NCBI GenBank assembly: GCA_900556485.1
Contig: USOX01000020.1
Span: 1-47,801, forward strand
Direction: 5' to 3'
Source: an uncultured Dysgonomonas sp.
GTDB lineage: Bacteria; Bacteroidota; Bacteroidia; Bacteroidales; Dysgonomonadaceae
DNA length: 47,801 nt
The notes under the pieces were generated by a model. The model was given only the letters and a program-made list of their open reading frames with translations. It searched no databases and was not told where the DNA came from. Made by a program: the position numbers and the translations under genes. Below, piece by piece: positions 27,259 to 36,110 of this stretch; position 1 is the stretch's first letter; each line of letters begins with the position of its first letter.

Positions 27259-30200
27259 CCTGAGTCAGATTTTTGTCAAACATTTTAAATAAAATAGGTA
27301 AAACTACCATTGTCAGTAATGTAGCCGTAAACAAGCCTCCAATAACCACTGTTGCCAAAGGACGCTGTACTTCTGCCCCTGCCGAAGAAGAAATAGCCAT
27401 CGGAAGGAAGCCGAGCGCTGCTGCTGCCGCTGTAAGTGTAACAGGACGAAGCCTGTTGGTAGTACCCTTCAATATCAGTTCATCTACGTTCTTCATTCCT
27501 CTGTGTTTTAATTCCTTCAGATGCTCTACCAATACAATTCCGTTTAATACCGCAATACCAAATAGGGCAATAAAGCCTACTCCTGCCGAAATGCTAAACG
27601 GCATTCCCCTCATCCAGAGTAACAGCACACCCCCCACTGCCGAAAGAGGTATTGCTGTGAACACAAGTAAGGTTTCTCTCATCGAACCAAAAGCAAAATA
27701 AAGAAGAATAAAAATGAGACATAACGCAACAGGCACAGCTATCATCAAACGATTTTTTGCATTTTGCAAGTTCTCGAACTGCCCACCATAAGTCACGTAG
27801 TAACCCGGAGGAAGATTTATTTTTTCATCAATAATTGCCGAAACATCTTTGACTACGCTCTCCATATCTCGATTACGCACATTCACACCAATTACAACAC
27901 GGCGTTTGGTATCGTCACGGGATATTTTGGCCGGTCCTTCGGTATATTCCACTTTTGCCAGTTCCCGAAGAGGAATTTGTCCTCCATTCAGAAGTGGGAC
28001 ATATAGATTCCTTAAATCTTCAATGTCATTTCGTAGATTTTCTTCTAAACGTATTACAAGATCGAAACGGCGTTCGCCCTCAAATACATTCCCAACAGTT
28101 GTGCCGGCAAAAGATAAGGCCACAATATCGTTAACATCGGATATATTCAATCCGTATTGTGCTATACGGGTACGGTTATATTCGACAGTCATCTGAGGAA
28201 GCCCGTCAATTTTTTCTACTATAATATCAGCAGCACCTTCCACATTGGTGATTGCCCGCTTTATCTGTTCGGCTTTTTCAGCTAAAACGCCTAAATCTTC
28301 ACCGAAAATTTTGATGGCTACATCGGAGCGCGTACCCGAAATAAGCTCATTGAAACGCATTTCGATAGGTTGGGTAAACTCGATTTCCATATTGGGAATG
28401 GTAGCCTCCAATGCTTCTTTTATCTTGTCCGCCAATTCGTCTTTCGAACTTGCCGAAACCCACTCACTTTTTGGTTTTACTTTGACTATAATATCACTTT
28501 CTTCCATCGACATAGGGTCGGTAGGCACTTCCGCAGCACCGATACGGCTGACGATTTGCTCTACTTCGGGAAATTTATCCAGAATTGTCTTTTCTATCAA
28601 TGTAGTTGTCTCAATCGTCTTTGCCAGAGATGTTCCTGTCTTTAATACGGGTTGGATAACAAAGTCACCCTCATCTAATTGAGGGATAAATTCACCACCC
28701 ATACGGGAAAATATAACCACAGCCAAAACGAGTAAGCCGACCGCTCCTGCCAATGTCTTCTTTGTGTGCTTCAAAGCCCATGTTATAACAGGCAGATAAG
28801 TACGAGTCAACAATCTCATTAAACGGACAGTTATTCCATTCCTTTTCTGTATCTGTGGCTTTATGATCAAGGAAGAAATTACAGGCACATAAGTAAGACA
28901 AAGCAACATTGCTCCAATCAGGGCGAAACTGAATGTAAGTGCCATCGGGCGAAACATTTTTCCCTCCACACCTGAAAGTGACAATATCGGAATAAACACA
29001 ATGAGTATTATTAATTGTCCGAAGATTGCCGAGTTCATCATGGTAGATGAACTGCTCAGTGTTATTCTGTCAGTTTCTTTTTTTCTGTCGGATATAGGCA
29101 AAGCTCCAAGTTTGGAAGCATTGGCTGTCATTTGTGCCGAAACGAATTCTACGATAATAACTGCTCCGTCTATAATAATACCAAAGTCAATAGCTCCCAA
29201 GCTCATCAGATTGGCATCGATACCAAATATCCTCATCAGAGAGATAGCAAAAAGAAGCGAAAGCGGTATAACTGATGCAACTACAATCCCTGAGCGAAAG
29301 TTGCCAAGTAGGAGAACAACCACAAATATCACAATCAAACATCCCAAAATAAGGTTCTCGGCAACCGTGAAAGTAGTTTTAGCAACGAGTTCGCTCCTTT
29401 CCAGAAAAGCATTTATATACACACCTTCAGGAAGTACTTTCTGTACTTCTTCAACACGTTCTTTTACGGCATTGATCGTTTCTTTCGAATCTGCTCCTTT
29501 GAGCATCATTATTTGTCCAAGTACTTTTTCTCCCTCGCCATTACCGGTAATAGCACCAAAACGATTAGCACTGCCAAAGCGTACGGTGGCAATATCTTTT
29601 ACAAGGACAGGTATACCGTCTACATTCTTAACTACAATATTCTCTATATCTTCAATAGAACTTATTTTTCCTTCGCCACGTATAAAATAGCTTTGGTTGA
29701 CTTTTTCTATATATGCTCCTCCTGCAATGCTGTTGTTTTGCTCTAATGCAGAAACTAAGTCACCGGTTGTTATAGCCATTGCTTTCAATCGGGATAAATT
29801 GATAGCTACCTCATATTGCTTAAGATAACCTCCCCATGTGTTGATCTCTACAACTCCCGGTATACCTGAAAGCTGCCGTTTAACTATCCAGTCCTGTATA
29901 GTACGCAGGTCTGCTACCGAATACCTATCCTTAAATTCGGGTTTTACGTCGAGTACATACTGGTATATTTCGCCCAATCCTGTGGATATAGGCCCCATTT
30001 CGGGAGAACCGAAACCTTCAGGAATGAGTTCGGAAGCTGTTTTTATCTTTTCAGCTATCAACTGTCTTGGAAGATAAGTTCCCATACTTTCATCGAAAAC
30101 GATAGTCACCACTGACAAACCAAATTTGGAAACAGAACGTATTTCCTGTACGCCGGGAAGGTTAGCCATTTCCATTTCGATAGGGTAGGTGATAAATTGC

Positions 30201-30385
30201 TCTATATCTTCCGTAGAAAGATTTGTAGAAGTAGTGATAACCTGTACCTGATTGTTTGTAATGTCGGGTACAGCTCCGATAGGTATATGGAATACGGAGT
30301 ATATACCATATATAAATATGACCGAAGTGAACAGCAATATGATGAGCTTGCGGTTGAGACTGAACCGTATAATTTTCTCTAGCAT
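27242..30385 (-). CDS. Heavy-metal efflux RND transporter, CzcA family
   Basis: The 1047-residue protein starts with the family signature MLEKIIRFSLNRKLIILLF and has VPDITNNQVQV near 39-49. In transmembrane helix 4 the motif DFGIIIDGAVIIVEF gives Asp400, Asp406 and Glu413, which match the proton-relay triad of CzcA (402, 408, 415) and differ from the copper/silver pump CusA pattern. The porter domain has TDPMSMEESDIIVKVKPKSEW and the second membrane half LTAAAAALGFLPMAI. Twelve membrane helices can be traced. It is an inner-membrane proton antiporter, probably for divalent cations such as zinc, cobalt or cadmium. Substrate choice is inferred from the helix-4 motif. It is encoded 77 bp after the sensor kinase. 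Confidence 0.93.
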   Translation of the reverse strand: MLEKIIRFSLNRKLIILLFTSVIFIYGIYSVFHIPIGAVPDITNNQVQVITTSTNLSTEDIEQFITYPIEMEMANLPGVQEIRSVSKFGLSVVTIVFDESMGTYLPRQLIAEKIKTASELIPEGFGSPEMGPISTGLGEIYQYVLDVKPEFKDRYSVADLRTIQDWIVKRQLSGIPGVVEINTWGGYLKQYEVAINLSRLKAMAITTGDLVSALEQNNSIAGGAYIEKVNQSYFIRGEGKISSIEDIENIVVKNVDGIPVLVKDIATVRFGSANRFGAITGNGEGEKVLGQIMMLKGADSKETINAVKERVEEVQKVLPEGVYINAFLERSELVAKTTFTVAENLILGCLIVIFVVVLLLGNFRSGIVVASVIPLSLLFAISLMRIFGIDANLMSLGAIDFGIIIDGAVIIVEFVSAQMTANASKLGALPISDRKKETDRITLSSSSTMMNSAIFGQLIILIVFIPILSLSGVEGKMFRPMALTFSFALIGAMLLCLTYVPVISSLIIKPQIQKRNGITVRLMRLLTRTYLPVITWALKHTKKTLAGAVGLLVLAVVIFSRMGGEFIPQLDEGDFVIQPVLKTGTSLAKTIETTTLIEKTILDKFPEVEQIVSRIGAAEVPTDPMSMEESDIIVKVKPKSEWVSASSKDELADKIKEALEATIPNMEIEFTQPIEMRFNELISGTRSDVAIKIFGEDLGVLAEKAEQIKRAITNVEGAADIIVEKIDGLPQMTVEYNRTRIAQYGLNISDVNDIVALSFAGTTVGNVFEGERRFDLVIRLEENLRNDIEDLRNLYVPLLNGGQIPLRELAKVEYTEGPAKISRDDTKRRVVIGVNVRNRDMESVVKDVSAIIDEKINLPPGYYVTYGGQFENLQNAKNRLMIAVPVALCLIFILLYFAFGSMRETLLVFTAIPLSAVGGVLLLWMRGMPFSISAGVGFIALFGIAVLNGIVLVEHLKELKHRGMKNVDELILKGTTNRLRPVTLTAAAAALGFLPMAISSSAGAEVQRPLATVVIGGLFTATLLTMVVLPILFKMFDKNLTQDEEDI

Positions 30386-30462
30386 TTACCTCTCTTTTTT
30401 TACCTAATTTCTAATAACAAACAAAAGTAGAGGTATGTTAAAACAGTTTGCTTAAGATTTGC

Positions 30463-31848
30463 TTAAGATTGAGGGATTTTCAGTCTGACGGTAGTTCCCA
30501 TTCCCTCTTTGCTCAATAGTTCTATGTGGATATTGAGTAGTGAACAGAATCTTTTTACGATGGATAATCCTAAGCCAAAGCCTTTGATGTCAGCATGGTC
30601 GGTAGAACGGTAGAACTTATCGAAAATCTTTTCTTTGTCTTTTCCGGGAATCCCGATACCATTATCTTTAATCTCACAGAAGATGTATTTTTCCCTTTCA
30701 TTTATCTTAATCTCTATTTTTCCATCCTGATACGAATATTTGATTGCATTGGAAAGAATATTATTGATGATGGTAGAGAATAGATATATATCGGTTTTCA
30801 GATAAATGTTTTCAGGTAAAATATCCGTTTTTACATGGATGTTTTTTTGTTGCATAGTTTCCGAAAAGAATCTAAGGGCTTCGTCGACAACCTGCATTAT
30901 ATTTATATCCTCTAGTCTTAGAGATTGCTTCTGATTCTCATAGCGGGTAAGAATGAGCAATTCATCTACTAAATGGTTCAAGCGGTCAATTTCTTTCACG
31001 CAATATTTTACTTTTTCTTCATACTCTTCCTGTTGTCGCGGTTTTCGAATCAGTACTTCGAGTGTCCCTTTCAATACAGCCAGGGGTGTTCTAAATTCGT
31101 GTGAGGCATACGATGTGAAAGATTTTTCCCGTTCTATCGCTTTTTCTATACGGTCTAAAAGATTATTTATCGTATCTGAGAGTATATACAGTTCATCTTT
31201 GTTGTGCGGTAAAGGAATACGCTCTGTCAGATTATCCCGTGTTATTTTATTCGATGTATTTATTATTTCATTGATTGGCTTGATACTTCTTCCTGCAATA
31301 AAACGGGCAACAAAGAACAAAATAATAAGTATAATGGGATAAGTGATAAGCAATATATGCCGTAAAGTTTCCAGTACTACTTCGGCGCCTTCGCGTGCAA
31401 CCGCAACGAGTAGATGACCTACACGTTTACCATTGGTATCCAAAATGGGTACTTGTACCTGCCTGATTCTCTTCTCTGCCAGTTCTCCATTATAAAATAC
31501 GTTGTCAGGTTGGCCTGAATCGTAAAGTAAATAGCTTTCCTTCAAATTAGGGGACTTATCAATAAGATTGCCTTCTATATCGAGAAACTCAATAAATACA
31601 GGATCGACACCTACAGTATTATGTTCACGCTCCATCCATTCCTTATGCCTTTTCAGCGCAATTTTCCCGTCTTTAAATTCCACTTCATTAGAGTGGCGTT
31701 CAACTTCCCGCTGCAAGTCTTCGTTCAGATGACTGGATACACGATACTCAACTACCACATATATAGTAACAAATACCAGACCGATCAACAGTGCTGTTGT
31801 AATTATGTAATTGAGTGCAATCCTGTTTCTTAAAGAAAGACTTTTCAT
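30463..31848 (-). CDS. Two-component sensor histidine kinase of the metal efflux operon
   Basis: The 461-residue kinase has two membrane helices (about 13-34 and 165-184) enclosing a periplasmic sensor domain of about 130 residues that includes several His and acidic residues (RHKEWMEREHN, 67-77), suitable for metal binding but unproven. HAMP (about 185-240), HisKA with His250 (SYASHEFRTPLAVLKG) and HATPase_c (IINNILSNAIKYS, DNGIGIPGKDKEKIFDKFY, GFGLGLSIVKRF) are complete. It belongs to the CusS/CzcS-like group. The gene starts 2 bp after the response regulator. It probably activates the efflux genes when periplasmic metal rises. Confidence 0.92.
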   Translation of the reverse strand: MKSLSLRNRIALNYIITTALLIGLVFVTIYVVVEYRVSSHLNEDLQREVERHSNEVEFKDGKIALKRHKEWMEREHNTVGVDPVFIEFLDIEGNLIDKSPNLKESYLLYDSGQPDNVFYNGELAEKRIRQVQVPILDTNGKRVGHLLVAVAREGAEVVLETLRHILLITYPIILIILFFVARFIAGRSIKPINEIINTSNKITRDNLTERIPLPHNKDELYILSDTINNLLDRIEKAIEREKSFTSYASHEFRTPLAVLKGTLEVLIRKPRQQEEYEEKVKYCVKEIDRLNHLVDELLILTRYENQKQSLRLEDINIMQVVDEALRFFSETMQQKNIHVKTDILPENIYLKTDIYLFSTIINNILSNAIKYSYQDGKIEIKINEREKYIFCEIKDNGIGIPGKDKEKIFDKFYRSTDHADIKGFGLGLSIVKRFCSLLNIHIELLSKEGMGTTVRLKIPQS

Positions 31849-31850
31849 AT

Positions 31851-32516
31851 TTATTCGTTTGCGATATAGCCTACACCCCTTACAGTCCTGATGTACCCGT
31901 TATCTTTATCTAAGTTCAATTTTTTACGTATGGCATTAATAAATACATCTATTACGCCTGTGTCGTATTCAAAATTAATACCCCATACTTTCTCTATAAT
32001 CTCATCCCGCTTGCAGACATTACCCTTGTTTCTGATAAGGAACTCCAATAATTCAAATTCACGTTGGGTAAGAGAGATATCTAATGAGTCCACTTTTACT
32101 TCATATGTTTTCAAATTAAGGGAAATATTGCCCAAAGTAAGATTTGATCTACTTTTATGATTTCGGAAATGTATTTTTATCCTTTCCAGCAATTCTTCGA
32201 AGCTAAAGGGTTTTTTGATATAATCGTTTGCTCCGCATTGTAAGCCTTCTATCGTTTCCTGTACAGTATCTTTTGCAGTCAGGAATAAAATAGGTACTTC
32301 CATATCTTTTTCCCGAATAGCTTTGCAAACTTCTATCCCTGTCATTTTGGGTAACATCCAATCAAGAAGAATGAGGTCAGGATTTTCCGATATAGAAAGT
32401 TCTACACCTTGCTTTCCGTCAATAGCAATAGATATATTATAACCTTCTTCTTCCAATCCTTGTTTCAGAAAGTTATAGATTCCGGGTTCGTCTTCTATGA
32501 TTAAGATACGTCTCAT
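31851..32516 (-). CDS. OmpR/PhoB-family response regulator of the metal efflux operon
   Basis: The product is 221 residues, starting at ATG 32516 (MRRILIIEDE); a TTG three codons upstream is a weaker choice. The receiver domain (1-115) has the acidic pocket EDE at 8-10, phospho-acceptor Asp52 (LILLDWMLP) and the Lys of LFLTAKD. The C-terminal winged helix (about 125-221) has LTQREFELLEFLIRNKGNV, the recognition region DTGVIDVFINAIRKKLN and the wing IRTVRGVGYIA. It is the first gene of the five-gene efflux operon. On the minus strand TATATTTG, a perfect match to the TAnnTTTG -7 box, lies 6 bp before the ATG. If that box is used, the transcript would have almost no leader. Confidence 0.93.
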   Translation of the reverse strand: MRRILIIEDEPGIYNFLKQGLEEEGYNISIAIDGKQGVELSISENPDLILLDWMLPKMTGIEVCKAIREKDMEVPILFLTAKDTVQETIEGLQCGANDYIKKPFSFEELLERIKIHFRNHKSRSNLTLGNISLNLKTYEVKVDSLDISLTQREFELLEFLIRNKGNVCKRDEIIEKVWGINFEYDTGVIDVFINAIRKKLNLDKDNGYIRTVRGVGYIANE

Positions 32517-32769
32517 ATTTTGCAAATATATGATAAATAGCTTTATAGTTTTATTAATGTTCTTGATATATTTGAAAGTTGAAGAGTTGGTTGATATAAT
32601 AAAAACTATAATTGGTTATAAAAAATCAAGTCTTCCACTGTTTTATTAAAATCATTTAATATTAATTGTTTATCAAAATTATTAACGTATTGTTCTAAAA
32701 CTAAAGCAATACCTGTTCTGTTTTAATTCAATATTCGTCATCATCATTATTATTTAAACGATTCATTCC

Positions 32770-33198
32770 ATGAATAATAACCCTGTTATAGTAGAAAAGA
32801 TATATACTGTTTCCATCTCCAGAGTATGGCAGGCTATCACCGATAAAGAGCAAATGGAAGAATGGTATTTCACCATTGATGATTTCAGGCTCGAAAAAGG
32901 TGTTGAATTTAATTTCCATGTAACGTATGAGGATAAAGACTATTACCATCAATGTGTAATAAAAGAAATCATACCCTACAAAAAACTAGTACATACATGG
33001 ACACATCCCACTTTAAGTAAAGGTGAATCGTTGGTAACATGGGAACTAACACCTGTGGATAAAGGTACTAAGTTAACATTGACTCATAGCGGGCTCGAAA
33101 ATTTTGCCGATTTGGGAGAAGACTTTACACATGAAAGTCATGAGCAGGGATGGGAAGAAATTTTAGGTATTTATCTTAAAGATTTTTTGAATAACTGA
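32770..33198 (+). CDS. SRPBCC (AHSA1-like) domain protein
   Basis: The 142-residue protein is a single START/SRPBCC fold of the AHSA1 type: VEKIYTVSISRVWQAITDKE at the start, WYFTIDDFRLEKGVEFNF, LVHTWTHPT, VTWELTPVDKGTKLTLTHSG and the closing helix HEQGWEEILGIYLKDFL. These small cytosolic proteins form a hydrophobic cup that binds lipids or other small molecules; the ligand is unknown. The gene is divergent from the metal-efflux regulator (253 bp gap) and heads a plus-strand cluster with two VOC/SRPBCC genes, 72 bp before the next. Confidence 0.85.
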   Translation: MNNNPVIVEKIYTVSISRVWQAITDKEQMEEWYFTIDDFRLEKGVEFNFHVTYEDKDYYHQCVIKEIIPYKKLVHTWTHPTLSKGESLVTWELTPVDKGTKLTLTHSGLENFADLGEDFTHESHEQGWEEILGIYLKDFLNN

Positions 33199-33270
33199 CA
33201 AAGGGGATCAGACTGTAAATAGCCTCCCTCTCAGTTGATTAATTTTTCTAACAATTTTAATATTAATAAG

Positions 33271-33663
33271 ATGTCAGTAAAAGTGAATCCTGTAGTATGG
33301 TTCGAGATCTATGTCAATGATATGGCTCGTGCCCGTAAGTTTTATGAAACAGTATTGAATCAGAAACTAGTAGATATGTCGATGGAAGGGGCAGCCGATT
33401 ATGCAATGGCTACTTTCCTCGGGGCTGATGATATGAATGCGCCAAATGCCTCTGGCGCATTAGTATGGATGAAAGGTGTTGAAGCAGGAGCAAACAGCAC
33501 AGTTGTGTATTTCGGGTGCGATGACTGTGCAATAGAAGAAAGTCGGGTAAAAGCTGCCGGAGGTGAGATACATAAGTCTAAATTTTCGATAGGCGAATAT
33601 GGCTTTATAGCTCTGTGCGTAGATACAGAAGGTAATATATTCGGGTTACATTCCATGAAATAA
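33271..33663 (+). CDS. VOC (glyoxalase/bleomycin-resistance-like) family protein
   Basis: The product is 130 residues. The ATG at 33271 (MSVKVNPVVWFEIYVNDMAR) is used; the upstream in-frame codons start only with TTG. It has the two beta-alpha-beta-beta-beta modules of the vicinal oxygen chelate fold (FEIYVNDMARARKFYETVL; TVVYFGCDDCAIEESRVKAA; GEYGFIALCVDTEGNIFGLH), with the metal-ligand Glu equivalent near EGNIFGLHS. The family includes glyoxalases, dioxygenases and antibiotic-binding proteins; the reaction cannot be told. It is followed 10 bp later by an SRPBCC-VOC fusion, so the two are probably co-transcribed. Confidence 0.85.
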   Translation: MSVKVNPVVWFEIYVNDMARARKFYETVLNQKLVDMSMEGAADYAMATFLGADDMNAPNASGALVWMKGVEAGANSTVVYFGCDDCAIEESRVKAAGGEIHKSKFSIGEYGFIALCVDTEGNIFGLHSMK

Positions 33664-33673
33664 AAGTACAGCT

Positions 33674-34567
33674 ATGGAACCAAAAAAGAATATAACAGTA
33701 CAAATACAAGTACATGCACCTCCCCATATTGTGTGGGACTATTGGTCTAACCCGAGACACATAAAGAAATGGAATGCTGCCTCTGACGATTGGCATACAA
33801 CTAATGCTGTGAATGACCTCCGTAAAGGAGGCCATTTCAGCTTTCGTATGGAATCAAAGAGTACCAACGAAGGATTCGATTTTGAAGGAATATATGAGGC
33901 TGTCATTTTAGATGAGAAAATAGATTATATACTTGGTGATGGCAGACATGTACATATACATTTCCAAAAGAGTGGTGTAGACAGTACAATGATAACGGAG
34001 ACTTTTGAAACAGAAGACCAGAATCCGGAAGAGATGCAACGTGAGGGGTGGCAGGCTATTCTCAATCGTTTTAAGTATTATGTGGAAATTAATATGGTAC
34101 ATCCAATAACTCCATGTCTGTGGTTTGACGGACAGGCTGAAGAGGCAGCACGGTTTTATGTTTCCGTATTTAAAAACTCGTCTATTAAAAGTGTTAGTTA
34201 TTACGGAAAAGATGGGCATGAAATACATGGACAGAAAGAGGGAACTATATTAACCGTTGAATTTGAAATCAATGGACAGCCGTTTACAGCACTTAATGGC
34301 GGGCCTGAATTCAGATTCAATGAGGCGGTTTCGTTTCAGGTATATTGCGATACACAAGCTGAAATAGACTTTTACTGGGATACACTGACAGCCAATGGCG
34401 GAGAAGAAAGCTATTGTGGCTGGCTCAAGGATAAATTTGGTGTATCGTGGCAAATAGTCCCTGTTGTTTTATCTGAATTGATAAGAGATAAAGCCAAATC
34501 AGAACGGGTAATGGCTGCATTTATGCAAATGAGAAAGTTTGATATAGAAAAGCTATTGAATGCATGA
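33674..34567 (+). CDS. SRPBCC-VOC fusion protein (AHSA1 domain plus PhnB-like domain)
   Basis: The 297-residue protein contains two complete domains usually encoded separately. Residues 1-138 are an SRPBCC fold (VQIQVHAPPHIVWDYWSNPR, WNAASDDWHTTNAVNDLRKG, EGWQAILNRFKYYVE). From Met141 it is a PhnB-type VOC domain (MVHPITPCLWFDGQAEEAAR, FYVSVFKNSSI, NGGPEFRFNEAVSFQVYC, CGWLKDKFGVSWQIVP). The junction at Met141 reads like the start of a formerly separate gene. The same two families occur as single-domain genes immediately upstream, so the cluster pairs them twice. It is cytosolic; substrate and reaction are unknown. No frame anomaly was seen. Confidence 0.88.
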   Translation: MEPKKNITVQIQVHAPPHIVWDYWSNPRHIKKWNAASDDWHTTNAVNDLRKGGHFSFRMESKSTNEGFDFEGIYEAVILDEKIDYILGDGRHVHIHFQKSGVDSTMITETFETEDQNPEEMQREGWQAILNRFKYYVEINMVHPITPCLWFDGQAEEAARFYVSVFKNSSIKSVSYYGKDGHEIHGQKEGTILTVEFEINGQPFTALNGGPEFRFNEAVSFQVYCDTQAEIDFYWDTLTANGGEESYCGWLKDKFGVSWQIVPVVLSELIRDKAKSERVMAAFMQMRKFDIEKLLNA

Positions 34568-34582
34568 AAGATTAACAATAGG

Positions 34583-34618
34583 AAAAGCTCAGGGAATTTG
34601 ATTTTTTGAGCTTTTTTT
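34583..34618 (+). terminator. Rho-independent terminator after the SRPBCC/VOC cluster
   Basis: AAAAGCTCA (34583-34591) pairs with TGAGCTTTT (34607-34615) and TTT follows. It lies 16 bp after the stop of the fusion gene. Confidence 0.75.
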
Positions 34619-34767
34619 GAAAGATATGTAATTTGGCTTTAACAGGGATGGTTTCAAAGAAATCTTGGGTATTGTGGGTTGGTAAAATTAAATCAGCCTC
34701 GTTTTGGACATATGTTTTCACGAAGCCCAAAAACAACTAGAAAAAAGGAAAGTAAGAGAAGAAATGG

Positions 34768-35272
34768 TTATAACATTGCCGCAACTATTCTATTTTTTAT
34801 TTGACTCGGACGTTCTGATATGGTTCCACTAACTTGGATTGATTCTATATCGAAGTCTCCAATCAAGTCAAGGAGGATTTCATTTACCTGTAATCTAAGC
34901 TCTGGCAATTCAGTATCGGATCCGGTTCCTCAATAGGTACAAATACAAAGAGGTCAATTTCATCTATTATGTTTTGGTTCTTTACGTATAGCGGTTGTAG
35001 ATCGGTTTTGTCCGTTGCTTGAATATAGGCAAATAAATCAATAGGGCACCTGTCGAAAATAACATTATTTTCTTTTATTGTGATTCGTTTTATCGAATAC
35101 TCAAGTTGAGTTAAATAGTCATCAATAGTAGGGGTTTCCGGGAAAATATATCCCATATCCTCTAGTTCATAATAAGGTTCGGAGATGTATTCATAGTCGG
35201 GGAGCAACTCATGCAGTTTTTCCGCTAATATTGTTTTTCCTGCCTATGGGATCCGGTGATTGCTATTTTCAT
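34768..35272 (-). pseudogene. P-loop ATPase (AAA_28/kinase-like), broken by two frameshifts
   Basis: The minus-strand frames give MKIAITGSH, then a frame change, AGKTILAEKLHELLPDYEYI through FDRCPIDLFAYIQATDKTDL to VFVPIEEP, then a second frame change, SDTELPELRLQVNEILLDLI through SIQVSGTISERPSQI to IVAAML and TAA. The Walker A (GSHxAGKT) straddles the first break, where one base is missing in the codon before Ala; the Asp-Arg of FDRCP looks like the Walker B-type position. The rebuilt protein is about 167 residues, similar to small nucleoside/nucleotide kinases or AAA_28 proteins. Either a true pseudogene or two base-call errors would explain it. It lies 21 bp beyond the GNAT stop on the same strand. 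Confidence 0.75.
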
Positions 35273-35293
35273 ACTATTTGGTGCTATTTAGAT

Positions 35294-35827
35294 TCAGAAC
35301 AATTCTATTATTTTTCTATAATCTCCATCCTTTTTCTTCTTAAAATCATTACTTAATAGTGCTTTTATTGAGAAGATATTTTCTTCGGAAGGGTCTGCCG
35401 CTATTTCACGTCCTCCCAGTTCAATGATTTTATCTTCTAACTTCTGAATGACTACTTTACTGATGCCTTTATTCAAATACTCCTCTTCACCAATCAAATA
35501 GCCGATTTCATAAGTGTGATTTCTTTCGGTAACACCCGCGTACAAGTCTTCAAAATCATGCCCCTCTTCCTCTAAATCTTTCAGGTAAAAACAATCAGCA
35601 CACAGGCAATATCCAATTTTTTGGTTGTTGTGGTAAACAATAAAATGTTTTATGAAATCATACTTCCCATTTCTATTATTTACTTCATCTAGCCAAGCCT
35701 CTTTTTGTTCTTCCCCATCTGGGCATAACCATATGTAAATGTATTCTTTATGCAACCATTTGTCAAATAATGGTATATCTTCGTCCTGAAAAGGTTTTAT
35801 TACTATCTCATTTCTATTTATCATCAT
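35294..35827 (-). CDS. GNAT-family N-acetyltransferase
   Basis: The 177-residue protein has the GNAT layout of aminoglycoside/ribosomal-protein acetyltransferases: IVIKPFQDEDIPLFDKWLHK at the start, IGYCLCADC for beta-4, EIGYLIGEEEYLNKGISKVV with the acetyl-CoA-binding turn (LNKGIS in place of the classical Q/R-x-x-G-x-G/A), and AADPSEENIFSIKALLSN at the end. The central acidic insertion KDLEEEGHDFEDLYAGVTER is unusual. The target is unknown, and an aminoglycoside 6'-acetyltransferase relative is possible. Two consecutive ATG codons begin the frame. The broken ATPase gene follows 21 bp downstream, suggesting a former two-gene unit. Confidence 0.8.
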   Translation of the reverse strand: MMINRNEIVIKPFQDEDIPLFDKWLHKEYIYIWLCPDGEEQKEAWLDEVNNRNGKYDFIKHFIVYHNNQKIGYCLCADCFYLKDLEEEGHDFEDLYAGVTERNHTYEIGYLIGEEEYLNKGISKVVIQKLEDKIIELGGREIAADPSEENIFSIKALLSNDFKKKKDGDYRKIIELF

Positions 35828-36055
35828 GGAATATAGATTATTAAGCTAATTTTATTTCACAAAAATAGCAAATAAGTAGGAAATATGGTTTTATTACAAG
35901 GTAACTACAAGTATTTCATCAACTAGATTTCATTAGAGTGTATTTGACGAACATACAGAAAAACGGATTGAACTTTAAAATAGCATGACCACATGGACAT
36001 AATTCCGTTTAATAAGACCGAAGAAGTCTCGATAAATATCTCAAATAACGAAAAT

Positions 36056-36088
36056 AAAAGTAGAGACGAAGCATGCATCTCTACTTTT
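36056..36088. terminator. Terminator downstream of the isochorismatase-family gene
   Basis: AAAAGTAGAGA (36056-36066) and TCTCTACTTTT (36078-36088) form an 11-bp perfect stem around GCATGC-containing loop DNA, flanked by A/T tracts on both sides. It lies 22 bp after the hydrolase stop on the minus strand and can act in both directions. Confidence 0.75.
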
Positions 36089-36110
36089 TTATATACACGA
36101 AACCACCAAA

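Noticed and set aside
29001..29690. 229-codon plus-strand frame opposite the RND pump
   Set aside because: It is low-complexity Ser/Ile/Pro-rich and fully antisense to a well-conserved gene, so it is a shadow of the pump's codon use.
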